A stretch of DNA of 64,000 nucleotides, taken from DASSUW01 sp963774155 (GTDB taxonomy: Bacteria > Actinomycetota > Thermoleophilia > Solirubrobacterales > Solirubrobacteraceae). A program made the position numbers and the translations under genes. The DNA lies in NCBI GenBank assembly GCA_963774155.1, contig CAVZDW010000005.1:1-64000 (forward strand). The letters run 5' to 3'. The notes under the pieces are model-generated. The model was not told the DNA's origin. It saw only the letters and a program-made list of their open reading frames with translations, and ran no database searches. Shown here piece after piece: positions 35,764-43,394 of the stretch (positions are counted from its first letter, which is position 1; the number at the start of each line of letters is the position of its first letter).

Positions 35764-36777
35764 ATGACGGCCCCGATCGCCATCGACGCGCGGGCGGCCA
35801 CGCGCCCGGAGCTCGGCGGCGTCGAGCGCTGGGCCCGCGAGCTGGCGGCGCGGCTCCCGGCCCTGCGGCCCGGCGGGTACGTCGTGCTGCGGCCGCCGCG
35901 CGCGCTGGCCCACCGGGCGGGCCACGCGTGGGAGCAGCTGGTGCTGCCGGTGCGTGCGGCGCGGGCGCCCGCGCTCCTGTGCCCGGCCAACCTGGCGCCC
36001 TTGGCCCATCCCCGCACCGTCGTCGTCGTCCACGACGCCGCGGCGTTGCGGCATCCCGGCTGGTACTCGCGCGGCTACGTCGCGTGGCAGCGGCTGGTGC
36101 TCCCGGCCATCGCGCGCCGCGCGCGCCGGCTCATCACGGTGTCCTCCTTCGCCCGCGACGAGCTGGTCGACCTCCTGGGCGCCGACCCCGCGCGCGTCAG
36201 CGTGATCGCCGGCGGGGTGGACGAGCGCTTCGCGCCCGGCGCCGATCCCGAGCCGGCACGCCGTGCGCTCGGGCTGGCGCGGCCGTACGTGCTCTGCGTC
36301 GCCTCCCACACGGCCCGCAAGAACCTCTCCGCGCTCGTCCCCGCGGCCCGCGCGCTCGCGCCCGAGGGGATCGACGTGGTCATCGCCGGCGGCTTTAGGC
36401 CCCAGTTCGCGCGCGAAAATGGCCTTGAAGGGCTGCGTCTGCTCGGGCACGTCGACGACGAGCTCCTGCCGGGCCTCTACGCCGGCGCGCTCGCCTTCGC
36501 GCTCCCCTCGCTCTACGAGGGCTTCGGTCTGCCCGTGCTGGAGGCGATGGCCAGCGGCACGCCGGTCGTCGCCTCGCCGGCCGGCGCCGTGAGCGAGACC
36601 GCCGGCGGCGCCGCGCTGCTCGTGGAGCCCGACGGCGAGGTGTTCGCCGGCGCGCTGACGAAGCTCGCGGGCGACGCGACCGAGCGCGCCCGCCTGAGCG
36701 CGGCGGGGCTCCAGCGTGCGGCCGGCTTCTCCTGGGCGGCGACTGCCTCCGCCGTCGACGCGCTGCTCAACCCGTGA
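35764..36777 (+). CDS. GT4-family glycosyltransferase
   Basis: A 337-residue GT-B fold enzyme. The N-terminal half carries ELGGVERWARELAARLP and a central ARRLITVSSFARDELVDLL. The C-terminal donor-binding half has YVLCVASHTARKNLSALVPA and the GT4 E-x7-E motif in SLYEGFGLPVLEAMASGTPV. It should transfer a hexose from a nucleotide donor on the cytoplasmic face of the membrane. It converges with a secreted glycosidase (11-base overlap) and lies near, but outside, the main polysaccharide cluster. Confidence 0.9.
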   Translation: MTAPIAIDARAATRPELGGVERWARELAARLPALRPGGYVVLRPPRALAHRAGHAWEQLVLPVRAARAPALLCPANLAPLAHPRTVVVVHDAAALRHPGWYSRGYVAWQRLVLPAIARRARRLITVSSFARDELVDLLGADPARVSVIAGGVDERFAPGADPEPARRALGLARPYVLCVASHTARKNLSALVPAARALAPEGIDVVIAGGFRPQFARENGLEGLRLLGHVDDELLPGLYAGALAFALPSLYEGFGLPVLEAMASGTPVVASPAGAVSETAGGAALLVEPDGEVFAGALTKLAGDATERARLSAAGLQRAAGFSWAATASAVDALLNP

Positions 36778-37828
36778 GCTGCCGGGCGGTCTTGCGGAAC
36801 GTGCCGAACGCGGGCGTGGACACGATCCCGCCGCCCTCGTCGACGCGGCGCAGCCCGGACCAGGAGAACACGCTGTCCTTGCTGCCGACGGAGAGCCACG
36901 TGTACCAGAAGACCCGGTCCAGGCGGAGCTCCTTGCGGTAGCGGGCGAGCCCCTTGAGCCCGATCGCCAGCCGCTCGGCCTGGCCCTTGTCGGTGGTGGA
37001 GATGCCGATCGGGTCCTTGGCCCGGCCCTTGGCCGCCGGCCACGACAGCTCGGTGACCCACACGGGCTTCTTGCGGTCGCCGAACGTGCGCATCACCCGG
37101 CGCACCGCCCGCAGGTAGTCGGGCAGCCGCGCGGGCTTGGCCGTGTAGGGATGGATGGCCACGGCGTCGAACGCCGGCCGGCCGCCGGCCTTGTAGATCT
37201 GGCGCAGCGGCTCCCAGCCGTTGGGCAGCCCGGCGAGGATGACCCGCGCGCCGGGGTCGGCGCCGCGCAGCGCCTTGCGGGCCGCCTTCAGGAGGCGCAC
37301 GTAGCCCTTCGCGAAGGGCTTCTGCGACCAGTACCCGGGCAGGTTCGGCTCGTTCCAGACCTGCCAGTTGCGGACCGGTCGCCTCGGCACCTCCGGGTGC
37401 TCGCTCCACAGTGAGCCCTTCGGCCCGTAGCGCTCGACCAGGGCGCCCAGGAAGGCCGCATAGTCGGCCGGGTCACGCGGGGGGGAGGCGGGGTTGGCCG
37501 GATCGCTCCGCGCCCACTCCGGCGTGGCGACCACGACCGGCAGCAGGTCCAGGCCGGCGTCCGCGGCGCGGAGCACCGGGCCGTCGTAGACCGAGAAGTC
37601 GACCGCTCCGGGCCCCGACGGCTGCCCCTGCGACCAGTAGAAGGCCACGCGTGCGCTGCCCGCGCCGCTGTCGGCCATCAGCGGCCACTCGGCCGCGTAC
37701 GCGTCGGCCGAGTCGATCACCGGGCCGTCCACGGCGACGCCGATCCAGTTCCGGGGCACCTTGGTGGCTGCGGCCGCCGGAGCCGTCAGGGCAAGGCAGA
37801 GCAGCAGGGCGAGCGCGAGAGGACGCAT
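36767..37828 (-). CDS. Secreted TIM-barrel glycoside hydrolase (GH5/GH39-like)
   Basis: A 353-residue exported protein with a signal peptide (1-19, LLLCLALTAPAAAA). The clan GH-A catalytic pair is visible: acid/base Glu in NWQVWNEPNLPGYW and nucleophile Glu in KPVWVTELSWP. VAIHPYTAKPARLPDYLRAV lies between them. The family cannot be fixed; GH39, GH5 and Asl1-like groups share these motifs. Placed between two GT4 genes, it may trim the glycan they build. ATG at 37828 is set by the signal peptide. Confidence 0.82.
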   Translation of the reverse strand: MRPLALALLLCLALTAPAAAATKVPRNWIGVAVDGPVIDSADAYAAEWPLMADSGAGSARVAFYWSQGQPSGPGAVDFSVYDGPVLRAADAGLDLLPVVVATPEWARSDPANPASPPRDPADYAAFLGALVERYGPKGSLWSEHPEVPRRPVRNWQVWNEPNLPGYWSQKPFAKGYVRLLKAARKALRGADPGARVILAGLPNGWEPLRQIYKAGGRPAFDAVAIHPYTAKPARLPDYLRAVRRVMRTFGDRKKPVWVTELSWPAAKGRAKDPIGISTTDKGQAERLAIGLKGLARYRKELRLDRVFWYTWLSVGSKDSVFSWSGLRRVDEGGGIVSTPAFGTFRKTARQLTG

Positions 37829-37855
37829 CGTCGGGACAGAATAGGATTGCCGCGG

Positions 37856-39037
37856 ATGGGTTCCCCCCGAGTCGCGCTCGTGCACGATTTCCTGCTCGAC
37901 CTGCGCGGCGGTGAGCGGGTCTTCGCTGCGATGTGCGATGCCTGGCCCGAGGCCGACGTCTTCACGGCCATCTACGACGAGGAGGGCACCGAGGGCCGCT
38001 TCGCCCACCGGAACCCGCAGACGTCCTTCCTGCAGCGGCTGCGCCCGAGCGCCCGCACGTTCCGGCCGCTGCTCCCGCTCTATCCCTACGCCATCGAGTC
38101 GCTCGACCTGCGCGGCTACGACGTCGTCGTCTCGTCCTCGAGCGCGTGGGCCCACGGCGTGCTGCCCGCGCCCGGCGCGGTGCACGTCTGTTACTGCCAC
38201 AACCCGTTCCGCTACGCGTGGTCCGAGCAGCAGGCCACGCTCGCGGCCCGGTCGGCGGCCATGCGGCTCCCGCTCTCGGTCGTCCTCTCGCGCTGGCGGC
38301 GGTGGGACTGGATCGCCGCGCAGCGGGTGGATCGGTACGTGGCGAACTCGGGGCTCACCGCGTCGCGCGTCCGCCGCTACTTCGGCCGCGAGGCGGACAT
38401 CCTGCATCCGCCGGTCGAGCTCGAGCGCTTCTCGCCCGGCGAGGTGGGCGAGCACTACCTGGTCGTCGCCGAGCTGATGGCGCACAAGCGGATCGACATC
38501 GCCATCGAGGCGTTCAACGAGCTCGGCATGCCGCTCGTGGTCGTGGGTGACGGGCCCGAGATGCGGCGCCTGCGCCGGCTCGCCGGTCCGACCGTCAGCT
38601 TCGCCGGCCGGCTGCCCGACCCCGCCGTCGCCGCCCTCATGCGCAGCGCCCGCGCGCTCGTGGTCACGGCCTCCGAGGAGTTCGGGATCGCTGCCGTGGA
38701 GTCATTGGCGTCCGGCCGCCCGGTCATCGCGCTCGGCTCCGGCGGCGTGCTGGAGATCGTCCGCGAGGGGGAGACGGGCGCCTACTACGAGGCGAACGAT
38801 CCCGGATCGCTGGCCGCCACGGTCGCGGCGTTCGACCCGCTGGCCATCGACCCGGCGGACTGCGTCGCCACCGCCGAGCACTTCAGTACCGACCGGTTCC
38901 AGACCGCCCTGCGCGGTATTGTGGACGAGGCCGTACGAGCCGTGGCGGGTGAGGAGCGTGACCGTCCGGCCGTGGTGACCGGGCTCTTGCCCCGCCGCGC
39001 GGCACGGCGCGCCGCCGCTCGCGGCACTGTGCGCTAG
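37856..39037 (+). CDS. GT4-family glycosyltransferase
   Basis: A 393-residue GT-B glycosyltransferase. RVALVHDFLLDLRGGERVFA is the typical N-terminus; CYCHNPFRYAW, then the second domain with LVVAELMAHKRIDIAIEAF, GDGPEMRRLRRLAG and the E-x7-E motif in ASEEFGIAAVESLASGRPVI. Proteins of this sort often add mannose or rhamnose in exopolysaccharide or glycolipid synthesis. ATG at 37856 is preferred over TTG at 37847. The basic tail LLPRRAARRAAARGTVR could touch the membrane. Confidence 0.9.
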   Translation: MGSPRVALVHDFLLDLRGGERVFAAMCDAWPEADVFTAIYDEEGTEGRFAHRNPQTSFLQRLRPSARTFRPLLPLYPYAIESLDLRGYDVVVSSSSAWAHGVLPAPGAVHVCYCHNPFRYAWSEQQATLAARSAAMRLPLSVVLSRWRRWDWIAAQRVDRYVANSGLTASRVRRYFGREADILHPPVELERFSPGEVGEHYLVVAELMAHKRIDIAIEAFNELGMPLVVVGDGPEMRRLRRLAGPTVSFAGRLPDPAVAALMRSARALVVTASEEFGIAAVESLASGRPVIALGSGGVLEIVREGETGAYYEANDPGSLAATVAAFDPLAIDPADCVATAEHFSTDRFQTALRGIVDEAVRAVAGEERDRPAVVTGLLPRRAARRAAARGTVR

Positions 39038-39065
39038 GTCACACAACGCTCCCTGAGAGTCGCAA

Positions 39066-39247
39066 AATCGCCGGAAATGCGATTCACTTGATCATTGGCG
39101 CCTAAAACCTGCGTGCAGCGGGTGGAAAACCGCGTAACTTGCGGTGGCGCCGAGGGTTCTCTGTTGTGCCCGGACTCTTTGTGAGTCCGGACGCCTGAAC
39201 TGGGGAAGGGTCCCCACGTAGACCCAGTTCGAGCATTGCCTTGAAAG
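39066..39247. other. Structured non-coding stretch upstream of the sigma factor
   Basis: This 366-base gap has no gene but several clean hairpins: AATCGC/GCGATT (39066-39084), CCGGACTC-TTTGT-GAGTCCGG (39170-39190), and GAACTGGG paired with CCCAGTTC (about 39196-39231). GGCGCC occurs twice about 43 bases apart in the first half. The first hairpin may end the glycosyltransferase transcript; the others could belong to a small RNA or to a long sigma-factor leader. I recognise no known RNA family. Base composition is visibly more A/T-rich than the genes. Confidence 0.4.
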
Positions 39248-39350
39248 GACGGCCGTCCGACCTCCCCCGGGCGGGCCGACCTAAACGGTGGCCGCAGGAT
39301 GCGGCGCCGCGCCGACACGGCATCGGCTGGTCATCGCACGGGTCCGATGG

Positions 39351-39378
39351 TTGCATCGGCAACTGGATTCGCTATAAT
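39351..39378 (+). promoter_or_regulatory. Housekeeping-type promoter of the sigma factor gene
   Basis: TTGCAT (39351-39356) and a perfect TATAAT (39373-39378) are separated by 16 bases, in a region of low GC. Transcription would start near 39385, leaving a leader of about 20 bases before the ATG at 39404. It is one of the best -10 matches in the window. Confidence 0.82.
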
Positions 39379-39403
39379 TCCTACCGCAAGAGTTGGTTTT
39401 GAA

Positions 39404-40312
39404 ATGGCTGCGACACAGACGAGAGGAAAGACCACGAGCACGCTCACCGATATCCCGCGCCCCCGGGTCGTGTCCGAACACGAGGCCGACCCCACCATGG
39501 ACTCCCTCCAGCTGCTGCTGCGAGAGGCCGGTCGCTACCCGCTGCTCAAGCCCAGCGAAGAGATCGAGCTCGCTCAGCGCATCGAGAAGGGTGACCTCGC
39601 TGCCAAGGACCGCATGATCAACTCCAACCTGCGCCTGGTCGTCGCGAACGCGCGTCGCTACCAGGGTCAGGGCCTTGCGCTCGGCGATCTCATCCAGGAG
39701 GGCATGCTCGGCCTGATCCGGGCCGTGGAGAAGTTCGATTGGCGCAAGGGGTTCCGGTTCTCGACTTACGCGACGCTGTGGATCCGCCAGGCCATCCAGC
39801 GCGGACTGGAGAACACGAGCCGGACCATCCGGCTCCCTGTCCACGTGGCCCAGCGTTCCCGCAAGGTCGGGCGTATCGAGCGCGAGCTCACGACCAAGCT
39901 CGGTCACGAGCCGACCGACGAGGAGATCGCCGCCGTGGCTGACCTCCCGTTGGAGGACGTGATCGAGATCCGCAAGGCGGATCGCGCGGTGGTCAGCCTC
40001 GACAAGCCGGTCGGCGACGACGGAGACACCTCCTTCGGCGACCTGCTGGCGATCGAGACGGCCCCCGTCGACGAAGAGGTCGGAGAGAAGCTGCGCTCGG
40101 AGACGCTCCTGAGCGCGATCGCCGAGCTCCCCGAGCAGGAGCGGAACGTCATCGAGATGCGTTTCGGCGCCGGCGACCAGGAGCCTCAGACGCTCAGCCA
40201 GGCCGGCCGCAAGCTCGGTGTCTCCACCGAGCGCGCGCGTCAGATCGAGGAGCGGGCCCTCAAGCGGCTCAGCCAGCGCACCGACGTTATGGCGCTGCGC
40301 GAAGCGGCTTAA
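39404..40312 (+). CDS. RNA polymerase sigma factor, RpoD/SigA (group 1/2) family
   Basis: A 302-residue sigma factor. Region 1.2 begins DSLQLLLREAGRYPLL; region 2 has NLRLVVANARRYQGQGLALG, LIQEGMLGLIRAVEKFDWRK and FRFSTYATLWIRQAIQRGLE (2.3-2.4); region 3 has RLPVHVAQRSRKVGRIEREL; region 4 has LPEQERNVIEMRFG and the HTH LGVSTERARQIEERALKRL. There is no region 1.1 extension, so it is shorter than most primary sigmas; group 2 is possible. A clear promoter and a strong terminator bracket it as a single gene. Confidence 0.92.
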   Translation: MAATQTRGKTTSTLTDIPRPRVVSEHEADPTMDSLQLLLREAGRYPLLKPSEEIELAQRIEKGDLAAKDRMINSNLRLVVANARRYQGQGLALGDLIQEGMLGLIRAVEKFDWRKGFRFSTYATLWIRQAIQRGLENTSRTIRLPVHVAQRSRKVGRIERELTTKLGHEPTDEEIAAVADLPLEDVIEIRKADRAVVSLDKPVGDDGDTSFGDLLAIETAPVDEEVGEKLRSETLLSAIAELPEQERNVIEMRFGAGDQEPQTLSQAGRKLGVSTERARQIEERALKRLSQRTDVMALREAA

Positions 40313-40335
40313 TCGCCCCGCAACGAGAGTTGGAT

Positions 40336-40370
40336 CCGAGGCCCGGACATCGTCCGGGCCTCGGTCGTTT
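40336..40370 (+). terminator. Rho-independent terminator after the sigma factor gene
   Basis: A 13-bp perfect stem (40336-40348 with 40352-40364; CCGAGGCCCGGAC on the left) with a three-base loop is followed by TCGTTT. It begins 24 bases after the stop codon. Confidence 0.85.
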
Positions 40371-40374
40371 AACG

Positions 40375-40596
40375 GCCGGCGCGGCTGAGCTCGCCGGGCC
40401 CGCGAACGTCAACTGCGGCATTAAGGGAGTGGGTTCGGCCGGGTTTTCGAACTCGAATCCTGCCCTATGGTCGCTATACGACAGCAGGGCAGGATTCGAA
40501 CGAAGAAACCGCCCCGGCCGGCCTCCCCGAGCTCCCCTACCCAGCCGCAGTTGACGTTCGAACTGCCCTAGCCGCCGGCGCGGCTGAGCTCGCCGG
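40375..40596. repeat. Perfect 23-bp direct repeats flanking palindromic repeat copy 3
   Basis: The same 23 bases (beginning GCCGGCGCGGCTGAGC) occur at 40375-40397 and 40574-40596, one on each side of the palindromic element. The right copy is the 3' coding end of the GIN-domain lipoprotein gene. The left copy, read on the minus strand, would encode GELSRAGR followed by a TAA stop, so it looks like a duplicated gene end. This is what a long target-site duplication would leave, or a recombination across the gene end. Confidence 0.75.
40403..40560. repeat. Palindromic repeat family, copy 3 (about 158 bp)
   Basis: Perfect 17-bp terminal inverted repeats start CGAACGTCAACTGCGGC (40403-40419) and end at 40560. 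The right arm shares CCTACCCAGCCG and GTTGACGTTCG with copies 1 and 2. Inside lies a separate 14-bp perfect dyad, TCGAATCCTGCCCT (40453-40466) with its complement at 40486-40499. The interior differs from copy 2, so only the ends are conserved. No coding content. It lies between the sigma terminator and the convergent lipoprotein gene. Confidence 0.8.
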
Positions 40597-41206
40597 CGCC
40601 CTCGACGTCGGAGCGGATGCGCGGGTCGCCGCGGTAGGTCACGTCGCCGGCGCCGTCGATCGTCACGTCGAGCTCCTCGCTGACGTTGAGCTCGGCCTCT
40701 CCGGCGCCGTTCACGTCGACCCGCGCGCTGCGGACCGCGAGGCCGGCGAGGTTGGCGTCGCCCGCGCCGTCGATCGTCGCGGTCAGCCGCTCGACGCTGC
40801 CCGAGGCCTCCACGTCCGCGTCCCCGTCGACCTCGAGCTCGAGCGCGTCGCCCTCGAGGTCGGCGAGCGTGACGTCGCTCGAGCCGCTCACGGTCACGCC
40901 CTGAAGGGCCGAGGCGGCGACCTCGATGCTGACGTCGCCGAGCGGGTCCGGGCCGATGACGATGCCGCGGTCGTGCACGTCGAGGTGCAGGACGCCGCCG
41001 CTCGACTCGGTCGAGACCCGGTCGAGGACCTTCTCGCCGGCCCGGACGCGCACCTCGCGGCCGTCGCCGGGCACGACCCGCACGTCGATGCTGTCGGACA
41101 CCTCGAGGCGGTCGAACGCCGCCACCTCGCGGGTCTCGACCACGCGCTCGCCGCCGCCGCAGCCGGCGACCAGCAGGAGCGCGAGGAGCGGGAGCGCGCG
41201 CCTCAT
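40568..41206 (-). CDS. GIN-domain (DUF2807) lipoprotein
   Basis: A 212-residue lipoprotein with lipobox LVAGC at residue 16. The rest is a right-handed beta-helix 'head GIN' domain: EVAAFDRLEVSDSIDVRVVP, then repeated turns such as VSGSSDVTLADLEGDALELE, IDGAGDANLAGL, VNGAGEAELNV and IDGAGDVTYRGDP. Such domains are surface-exposed; the function is unknown. Its ATG overlaps the stop of the histidine kinase, so the two are co-expressed. Its 3' end is duplicated on the far side of the adjacent palindromic element. Confidence 0.85.
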   Translation of the reverse strand: MRRALPLLALLLVAGCGGGERVVETREVAAFDRLEVSDSIDVRVVPGDGREVRVRAGEKVLDRVSTESSGGVLHLDVHDRGIVIGPDPLGDVSIEVAASALQGVTVSGSSDVTLADLEGDALELEVDGDADVEASGSVERLTATIDGAGDANLAGLAVRSARVDVNGAGEAELNVSEELDVTIDGAGDVTYRGDPRIRSDVEGAGELSRAGG

Positions 41207-42447
41207 GCGATCGGCATCTCGGCGATCACGGTCGTCCCGAGGCCGGAGGGGGAATCGACGTCCAGGCGCCCGTCGAGCGCCTCGACGCGGTCGCGCAGGC
41301 CGCGCAGGCCCGAGCCGTTGCGCGGGTCGGCGCCGCCCGCCCCGTCGTCGCGGACGACCAGCCGGACCCGGCCGTGCTCGACCGTCACGTGGATGCTCGC
41401 CGACGTCGCGCCCGCGTACTTGGCGACGTTGGTCAGCGACTCCGCGGTGACGAAGTAGCAGGCGGACTCGATCGCCGCCGGCAGGCGCTTCTCCGGCACG
41501 CCGTCGACCGAGGTGGGCACCGGCGCGCGGCCCGCGAGCGCCTCGAGCGCCGGGCCGAGGCCACGGTCGCTCAGCAGGGCCGGGTGGATGCCGCTGGCCA
41601 GCTCGCGCAGCTCCTTGACGGCGAGCTGGGCCTCCTCGCGGGCCTGGGAGACGAGCGGCGCGGCGGCCACCGGGTCGGCGGGCAGGCGCGACTCGGCGAG
41701 GCCGAGCGTGAGCGCCAGCGCCACGAGCCGCTGCTGCGCGCCGTCGTGCAGGTCGCGCTCGATCCGGCGGCGCTCGGCGTCGGCCGCGGCGATGATGCGC
41801 GCGCGGGCGTCGCGCAGGTCGTCGACGTGCTCGCGCAGCTGCTCGGTGCTCGGTCCGAGCATGATCCGCGCGAACAGCGCCCACAGCCACGCCAGGCCGT
41901 TGTAGAGGTGGAGGGAGAGCAGCGTGGCGGGCGCGCCGAGCAGGGTGAGGGGGAGCGCCTGCAGGGGCGACTCGACGATCCAGCCGAAGAACGTGACCGG
42001 GGTGACGAGCACGATCAGCGGCGCGGTCAGGAGCGTGAGCGAGAAGAACCCGGAAGCGGCGACGGCCGCGAGGCTGGCGACGCCGAGCGGGAACTTGAGG
42101 GCGACGAAGACGAGGCTCTTCCACGTGACCGGGTCGCGCAGCCAGCGGCCGACGCGCTCGACGGGCGGCAGGCCGCGGCGGTCGATCGGTTGCGAGATGG
42201 TCACCCCGAGCAGGGCGCGCGCGATGCCGCGCTCGATCGCCGCCATCCCGCGCCACGCGGCCAGCGTGGCGAGCAGGATCGCCAGCCCGACCACGAGCAC
42301 GGCGAGCGCCGCGCCGACCGAGATCCCGACCACGAGCACGACGAAGTAGGCGAGCCCGAACGGGAAGGCGAGCAGCAGGTACGCCGTGTTGAGCCACGTC
42401 TGAGGACGCAGCGCGACGCCGAGGAAGCGGCGGACCCAGGGGCTCAC
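41203..42447 (-). CDS. Sensor histidine kinase, NarL-partner type (HisKA_3)
   Basis: A 414-residue membrane kinase. The N-terminal half has about four to six transmembrane helices in two blocks (about 18-60 and 112-190), as in actinobacterial 'sensor' domains. HisKA_3 follows with the phospho-His in ERRRIERDLHDGAQQRLVAL; the ATPase has the N-box ESLTNVAKYAGA and G-box NGSGLRGLRDRVEAL. GTG at 42447 is the start. There is no response regulator beside it, which is unusual for this class. The overlapping lipoprotein gene may sense or respond with it. Confidence 0.9.
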   Translation of the reverse strand: MSPWVRRFLGVALRPQTWLNTAYLLLAFPFGLAYFVVLVVGISVGAALAVLVVGLAILLATLAAWRGMAAIERGIARALLGVTISQPIDRRGLPPVERVGRWLRDPVTWKSLVFVALKFPLGVASLAAVAASGFFSLTLLTAPLIVLVTPVTFFGWIVESPLQALPLTLLGAPATLLSLHLYNGLAWLWALFARIMLGPSTEQLREHVDDLRDARARIIAAADAERRRIERDLHDGAQQRLVALALTLGLAESRLPADPVAAAPLVSQAREEAQLAVKELRELASGIHPALLSDRGLGPALEALAGRAPVPTSVDGVPEKRLPAAIESACYFVTAESLTNVAKYAGATSASIHVTVEHGRVRLVVRDDGAGGADPRNGSGLRGLRDRVEALDGRLDVDSPSGLGTTVIAEMPIA

Positions 42448-42482
42448 GCCGCGCAGGCTAGTCGGCGCCGGGCGGCCTTCCG

Positions 42483-43394
42483 CTACGGCCGACCGGCGGC
42501 ACGCGGTGTGGGCAGCCCCACCGCGCGCGCCTGCCGGAGCGCGCGCAGCTGGGCCAGCGGCCGCGCCGCGCCGCCGCCGGTCAGCGCGTGCCCGGCGGCC
42601 CGGGTGGCGAAGGTGAGCGCCTGCGCGAGGTCGTCGAGCGCGAGGGCTCGGCGCCCGCGCGTGGCGGCGACCGCCTCGCGCCGGCGGCGCGCGAGCCGCT
42701 CGTACGGCTCACCGGTCCGCAGCGTGGCGTGGCCGCCCGCGTGCCGGAGCGCGAGCTGGGGGTGCAGCACGGTCGGGATGCCGGCCGCCCGGGCGCGCAG
42801 CCCGAGCTCCATGTCCTCGGCGAACAGGTGCACGGCCGGGTCGAACGGACCCAGCTCGCGCAGCGTGGCCGTGCTCGCCGCCAGGCAGGCGGCGATCGCC
42901 CAGCCGACCGTCCGGGCCCGCTCGGCGCGGTACGGCTCGCAGCGGTCGCGCAGGGCGGGCGGGAGCAGCGGCGGGTGCACGACGGCGGCGAGCAGCGCGC
43001 CGGCCGTCCCCGGCAGCGGGTGCGCCGACCGCTGGACGCTGCCGTCGGCGTTCAGCAGCCGCGGCGCGTGCAGCGCTCGCGGATGGGCGCGGGCGAGCGC
43101 GGCGAGCCGCGCGAGCGAGTCGTCGAGCAGCTCGCAGTCGGGGTTGAGGAGGACGCTGACGTCGTGCCGCGCGCGGGCCAGCCCGGCGTTGCAGGCGGCG
43201 CCGAAGCCCGGGTTGCCTGGAAGCACGACGACCTCGGCCCCGCGCTCCGAGGCGAGCGCCGCCCCGCCGTCACGCGAGCCGCTGTCGACCACCACGAGCT
43301 GCGGTGGCTCGGCGAGCCGCTGCTCGAGCGAGTCGAGCAGCACCCGCAGCTCGGGCTCGGAGTCGTGCAGCACGACGATGACCGCGTACGTCAT
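42483..43394 (-). CDS. GT2-family glycosyltransferase (rhamnosyltransferase-like)
   Basis: A 303-residue GT-A fold enzyme. AVIVVLHDSEPELRVLLDSL, the VVDSGSRDGG motif, VVVLPGNPGFGAACNAGLAR and VLLNPDCELLDD (the DxD-like metal site) are typical of RfbF/WbbL rhamnosyltransferases. FAEDMELGLRARAAG holds the base Glu-Asp. The C-terminal tail is Arg/Ala-rich and could attach to the membrane. The start overlaps the stop of the GT4 gene upstream (ATGA). Likely an early step in the surface polysaccharide. Confidence 0.9.
   Translation of the reverse strand: MTYAVIVVLHDSEPELRVLLDSLEQRLAEPPQLVVVDSGSRDGGAALASERGAEVVVLPGNPGFGAACNAGLARARHDVSVLLNPDCELLDDSLARLAALARAHPRALHAPRLLNADGSVQRSAHPLPGTAGALLAAVVHPPLLPPALRDRCEPYRAERARTVGWAIAACLAASTATLRELGPFDPAVHLFAEDMELGLRARAAGIPTVLHPQLALRHAGGHATLRTGEPYERLARRRREAVAATRGRRALALDDLAQALTFATRAAGHALTGGGAARPLAQLRALRQARAVGLPTPRAAGRP

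Noticed and set aside
40450..40505. tRNA T-arm-like sequences (TTCGAATCC on both strands)
   Set aside because: They are the two arms of the inner dyad of the palindromic element; no acceptor, D or anticodon arm fits around them.
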